A program made the translations under genes and the position numbers. From contig JAWKWX010000012.1 of assembly GCA_041397305.1 (NCBI GenBank), positions 20,495 through 84,494 on the forward strand: DNA of 64,000 bases, in the 5' to 3' direction. Positions 61,859-64,000 of the stretch are shown here, one piece after another. The notes under the pieces are model-generated. The model did no database searches, was not told where the DNA came from, and saw only the letters and a list, made by a program, of their open reading frames with translations. Source of the stretch: TMP-24 sp041397305 (GTDB lineage: Bacteria > Pseudomonadota > Alphaproteobacteria > Rhodobacterales > Rhodobacteraceae). How positions within the stretch are numbered: the first letter of the stretch is position 1; every line of letters begins with the position of its first letter.

Positions 61859-62368
61859 ATGTCGCCATCTTTGAGCACAGTTCTGGGAAGGCACGGAATC
61901 ACCGCCTATCATAGGCTAGGCGGCCTTCCTTCGCGCTCGGAGGTGAGGGCGTTGTATGTATCGAAGTCGGTGGCGGCAGCCTTGGACCCTGGGCGGTCAA
62001 AGATTGCGCGCAAGGCGCTGACTGGGATTGTGGCGAGACTTAACCGCTTTGTCGAAGGCGAGCGCCTGACAGTCTCGACGCCCAGAATCGGCGACGGCAA
62101 AGGCGAAGTAAAAGCTTTGAACCAGAAAGACAGAAAAGTCTTTGCTATGAGGTTTTATGATGTCGATCCGCAGAGAAGGCTGGTCGGGGTGTTCATCAAG
62201 AAGGACGTTTTTGTTGGCTTTGAAATGTATGACCGATCAAAAATAGACTGGCCGGCTGCATGCAGGAAGGTTCAAAACTCCATTAATGCAATGGGCCTAG
62301 ACGCACCAAGCTGTCTTACTTACGAAGAAATGGATGAAGTTCTGAGCAACTGGGTGGAATCGAAATGA
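61859..62368 (+). CDS. first gene of a three-gene island, unknown function (possible toxin or effector)
   Basis: 169 residues from the ATG at 61859 (a TTG at 61844 would add five). Basic, soluble: RKALTGIVARLNRFVEGERL then NQKDRKVFAMRFYDVDPQRR, VGVFIKKDVFVGFEMYDRSK and EEMDEVLSNWVESK. The KxxFVGFxMYDR segment vaguely recalls RelE/HigB-type folds but is not a match I can defend. Its stop overlaps the HTH gene start (ATGA). Composition is lower in GC and codon use differs from lepA, suggesting transfer. Confidence 0.7.
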   Translation: MSPSLSTVLGRHGITAYHRLGGLPSRSEVRALYVSKSVAAALDPGRSKIARKALTGIVARLNRFVEGERLTVSTPRIGDGKGEVKALNQKDRKVFAMRFYDVDPQRRLVGVFIKKDVFVGFEMYDRSKIDWPAACRKVQNSINAMGLDAPSCLTYEEMDEVLSNWVESK

Positions 62369-62793
62369 TGGAGCGTTCGAACGAAGATCGGTTTGATCTC
62401 GATGTAAGGGCAATTCAGGCGACGCTAGAGGCTATCGACTGCGTTGCTCACGTCTTCGGGCACGAATCTCGATCCAAGGGGCTTACGAAGTCGCGCCTTT
62501 CGGATAAAATTGATCGCGATCCGGCGTATGTCGCGCGCGTTCTTAATGGCCGCGTATCAAATGTCAACTTCCAGACAATCGCGCGCATGCTCATCGCGAT
62601 GGGTTATTGGCCGTCCTTGAAAGCCACGCCGCTTAACGAAATGGCTGGCGTAAGTAATTATTGCTTGTCCGAGATTGAGACCTCTGACTATAAACGCGGA
62701 AACTATACTTTGTCGCTGAGCGATAACAACGAGAAGAGAACACCACTTACCACCAATATTCCAAGCGCAATGGTGGCCCATGTCCGGCCTTGA
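62365..62793 (+). CDS. HTH (XRE-like) domain protein
   Basis: 142 residues; starts ATGATG overlapping the previous stop. Residues about 30-75 form a helix-turn-helix: KSRLSDKIDRDPAYVARVLN then GRVSNVNFQTIARMLIAMGY, like HigA-type antitoxins. The C-terminal 60 residues (SNYCLSEIETSDYKRGNYTL) are extended and less defined. Likely the regulator or antitoxin of this operon (inference). It overlaps the third gene by 14 bases. Confidence 0.75.
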   Translation: MMERSNEDRFDLDVRAIQATLEAIDCVAHVFGHESRSKGLTKSRLSDKIDRDPAYVARVLNGRVSNVNFQTIARMLIAMGYWPSLKATPLNEMAGVSNYCLSEIETSDYKRGNYTLSLSDNNEKRTPLTTNIPSAMVAHVRP

Positions 62794-63193
62794 AGTAAAT
62801 ACTGCACTGCTCTGTGATGACGTCCGGCGTGAGGATAATGGGAAGTTAATTCTTATTGGCGTCTACACGGGCGGTATTGTATTTTCCGGGCCATTTCCTG
62901 CAGCTTTGAGTAATCTGTTTGTTTTTCTCTCTGCCAACACGTCACTTGAAGATGTGGACGTCGAGTTTCGCCTTTTTCAGAACACCGGGGCAAGGGAACT
63001 GCGACTGGTCCGCGGCAATTTCAAGAGAGATGCAAAAGCGCCAACCAGCGCTCTGGGTCGGATTGACCTGCCGATCCCGCTTGGACCGATAGCGTTTGAC
63101 GAAGCGGGTGATTACGTATTTCAAATGCGCGACCCCGGCGGAATATGGCAGCCGGTCTTAGAGTTTTCGGTGTCATCCAACGCCTCACCATAG
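62780..63193 (+). CDS. DUF6941-like protein
   Basis: 137 residues. ALLCDDVRREDNGKLILIGV followed by YTGGIVFSGPFPAALSNLFV looks like the small beta-sandwich family I recall as DUF6941, and RIDLPIPLGPIAFDEAGDYV closes it. The family is usually found as a lone gene with no known role; here it is the last cistron of the three-gene operon, overlapping the HTH gene. Its own GC is also below the local level. Confidence 0.7.
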   Translation: MSGLEVNTALLCDDVRREDNGKLILIGVYTGGIVFSGPFPAALSNLFVFLSANTSLEDVDVEFRLFQNTGARELRLVRGNFKRDAKAPTSALGRIDLPIPLGPIAFDEAGDYVFQMRDPGGIWQPVLEFSVSSNASP

Positions 63194-63551
63194 TAAGCGT
63201 GGGGTCCGCCAAAGCGCGGGGCCATCGCCCCCCGGGCGGCGGGCGCATGCGCGCCCACCGGGGCAGGCGCCGTCCGTGCCCAATCGTCCGGCGCGGGCGG
63301 ATAACCCCTTGGCACTTCCTCGCGTCAGGGCCAATCGGACCGGGTCATTCGGGGGCTTACGGCCCGCGCCACTGGCGCGACGGTCCCCCTCATATGCCAC
63401 TGGCACGTCCCCTGTCGGTCCTCTCATCACCCCTTACCTTACGTCACACACCCCGCCCGTCCTGTGCTATCCTCCCCTCGCGCCACCGGACCGAATTCAA
63501 CCCGGGCGCTGTGCCCGGGGGCGGTTCTTGGCCCACAAGGGGGATATTGCA
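63194..63551. other. 358-bp interval without a gene upstream of the GYD gene
   Basis: No frame in this GC-rich stretch has a coherent protein. It must hold the promoter of the GYD gene. A hairpin in the leader is listed separately. Nothing else is recognised. Confidence 0.5.
63501..63519 (+). repeat. CCCGGGC-GCTGT-GCCCGGG hairpin in the leader of the GYD gene
   Basis: A perfect 7-bp stem with a 5-base loop, about 30 bases before the ATG of the GYD-domain gene. It could stabilise the message or regulate access to the AAGGGGGA ribosome-binding site. Confidence 0.5.
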
Positions 63552-63881
63552 ATGGCACGCTACATCATCACCGGCTGCTATACCGCTGCCGCCATGAAGG
63601 GCATGATCGCCAAGCCGAGCGACCGTGAAAAGGCGGTGGCGGCGCTCATCGCCGGGGGCGGGGGCAAGCTGGAAAGCTTCTATGTGACGACCGGCGACAC
63701 TGATTTCATGGTGGTCGCGCAGAGCGACGACCTGGCCGGACTGCTGGCGTCGCTGATGGTCACCGGCGCGTCGGGCGCGGTCTCGGGGCTGAAGACGGTG
63801 CAGGCCTTCACCTCCAAGGAATTCCAGGCCGCCCAGAAGGCGGCGGGCGCGATTGCGGCCAAATACAAGGCGCCGAACTGA
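63552..63881 (+). CDS. GYD domain-containing protein
   Basis: 109 residues from the ATG at 63552, preceded by AAGGGGGATATTGCA. YIITGCYTAAAMKGMIAKPS then AALIAGGGGKLESFYVTTGD and TDFMVVAQSDDLAGLLASLM match the GYD family (a ferredoxin-like fold often in pairs). Function in most species is unknown, and the GYD motif reads GDTD here. It is transcribed away from the island. Confidence 0.88.
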   Translation: MARYIITGCYTAAAMKGMIAKPSDREKAVAALIAGGGGKLESFYVTTGDTDFMVVAQSDDLAGLLASLMVTGASGAVSGLKTVQAFTSKEFQAAQKAAGAIAAKYKAPN

Positions 63882-63945
63882 CCGTTCCGCATGATGCGTG
63901 GCCTCACGCACCCACCATGCGGCCCCGCCGCCGGTCGGGGCACGT

Positions 63946-63968
63946 CCCTCCCCCCTCGTGGGGGAGGG
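63946..63968. repeat. CCCTCCCCC-CTCGT-GGGGGAGGG palindrome near the right edge
   Basis: Perfect nine-base arms around a 5-base loop, 65 bases downstream of the GYD stop. It may be the terminator or a member of a dispersed palindromic repeat family, since GGGAGGGGG-type elements are common at gene ends in related genomes. Confidence 0.45.
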
Positions 63969-64000
63969 AGAGGGTAGGGGGGCGCCGCGAGGGGCGGGAC

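Overview
The window is high-GC chromosomal DNA from an alphaproteobacterium, almost certainly a member of the Rhodobacteraceae. Three things point there: TCA-cycle and ethylmalonyl-CoA-pathway genes packed together (sucA, sucD, sucC, mdh, mcl2, mch, sdhCDAB, ecm, ccrA); CcrA and malyl-CoA thioesterase proteins close to what I remember of the Rhodobacter sphaeroides enzymes; and many small conserved genes of that family between them. No rRNA, tRNA, CRISPR array or complete insertion sequence was seen.

1-10091 (minus strand): sucA (cut by the left edge), sucD and sucC, then a periplasmic protein of unknown function, pepT, a methyltransferase and mdh. The sucC-sucD-sucA series is interrupted by two atypical lower-GC inserts. 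One holds a conserved-looking 150-residue gene with a one-base frameshift.

10251-19580: a TSUP permease, a small secreted protein, mcl2, an NnrU-like protein, mch, then sdhC-sdhD-sdhA-lipoprotein-sdhB-mini beta-helix protein, a membrane protein and a PhzF protein. The sucC and sdhC upstream regions carry the same pair of TGTGATCACA palindromes with identical 21-bp spacing. This is the best regulatory signal in the window.

19791-27253: accessory metabolism, comprising an Asp-box repeat protein, small membrane proteins, a DUF1989 protein, an aldo/keto reductase, an SHMT-like PLP enzyme divergent from a LysR regulator, deoD and a secreted protein. 27395-37130: ecm (with a near-consensus promoter), a membrane protein, a PlsC-type acyltransferase, ccrA, a RecD-like helicase, a stand-alone Lrp/AsnC RAM domain coupled to an SDR, and a TIGR02186 protein. 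mch, ecm and ccrA are all steps of the ethylmalonyl-CoA pathway and mcl2 finishes it, so with sdh, suc and mdh the region covers acetyl-CoA assimilation and its link to the TCA cycle.

37127-51118: a TSUP transporter, a BMP-type nucleoside ABC transporter operon, an nfu-tsaB-rimI operon, a universal stress protein, a 1101-residue RTX protein, a VOC protein, trpS and a rhomboid-like protein that has lost its catalytic dyad. 51160-61763: a GFA/HxlR divergent pair around a clear operator, murJ, glnD, a penicillin-binding-protein activator, rsmI, a YraN protein, gshB and lepA. 61859-63193 is a small lower-GC island of three overlapping genes (unknown, HTH, DUF6941-like) that looks horizontally acquired and is the best candidate for an undescribed system. 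A GYD-domain gene ends the window.
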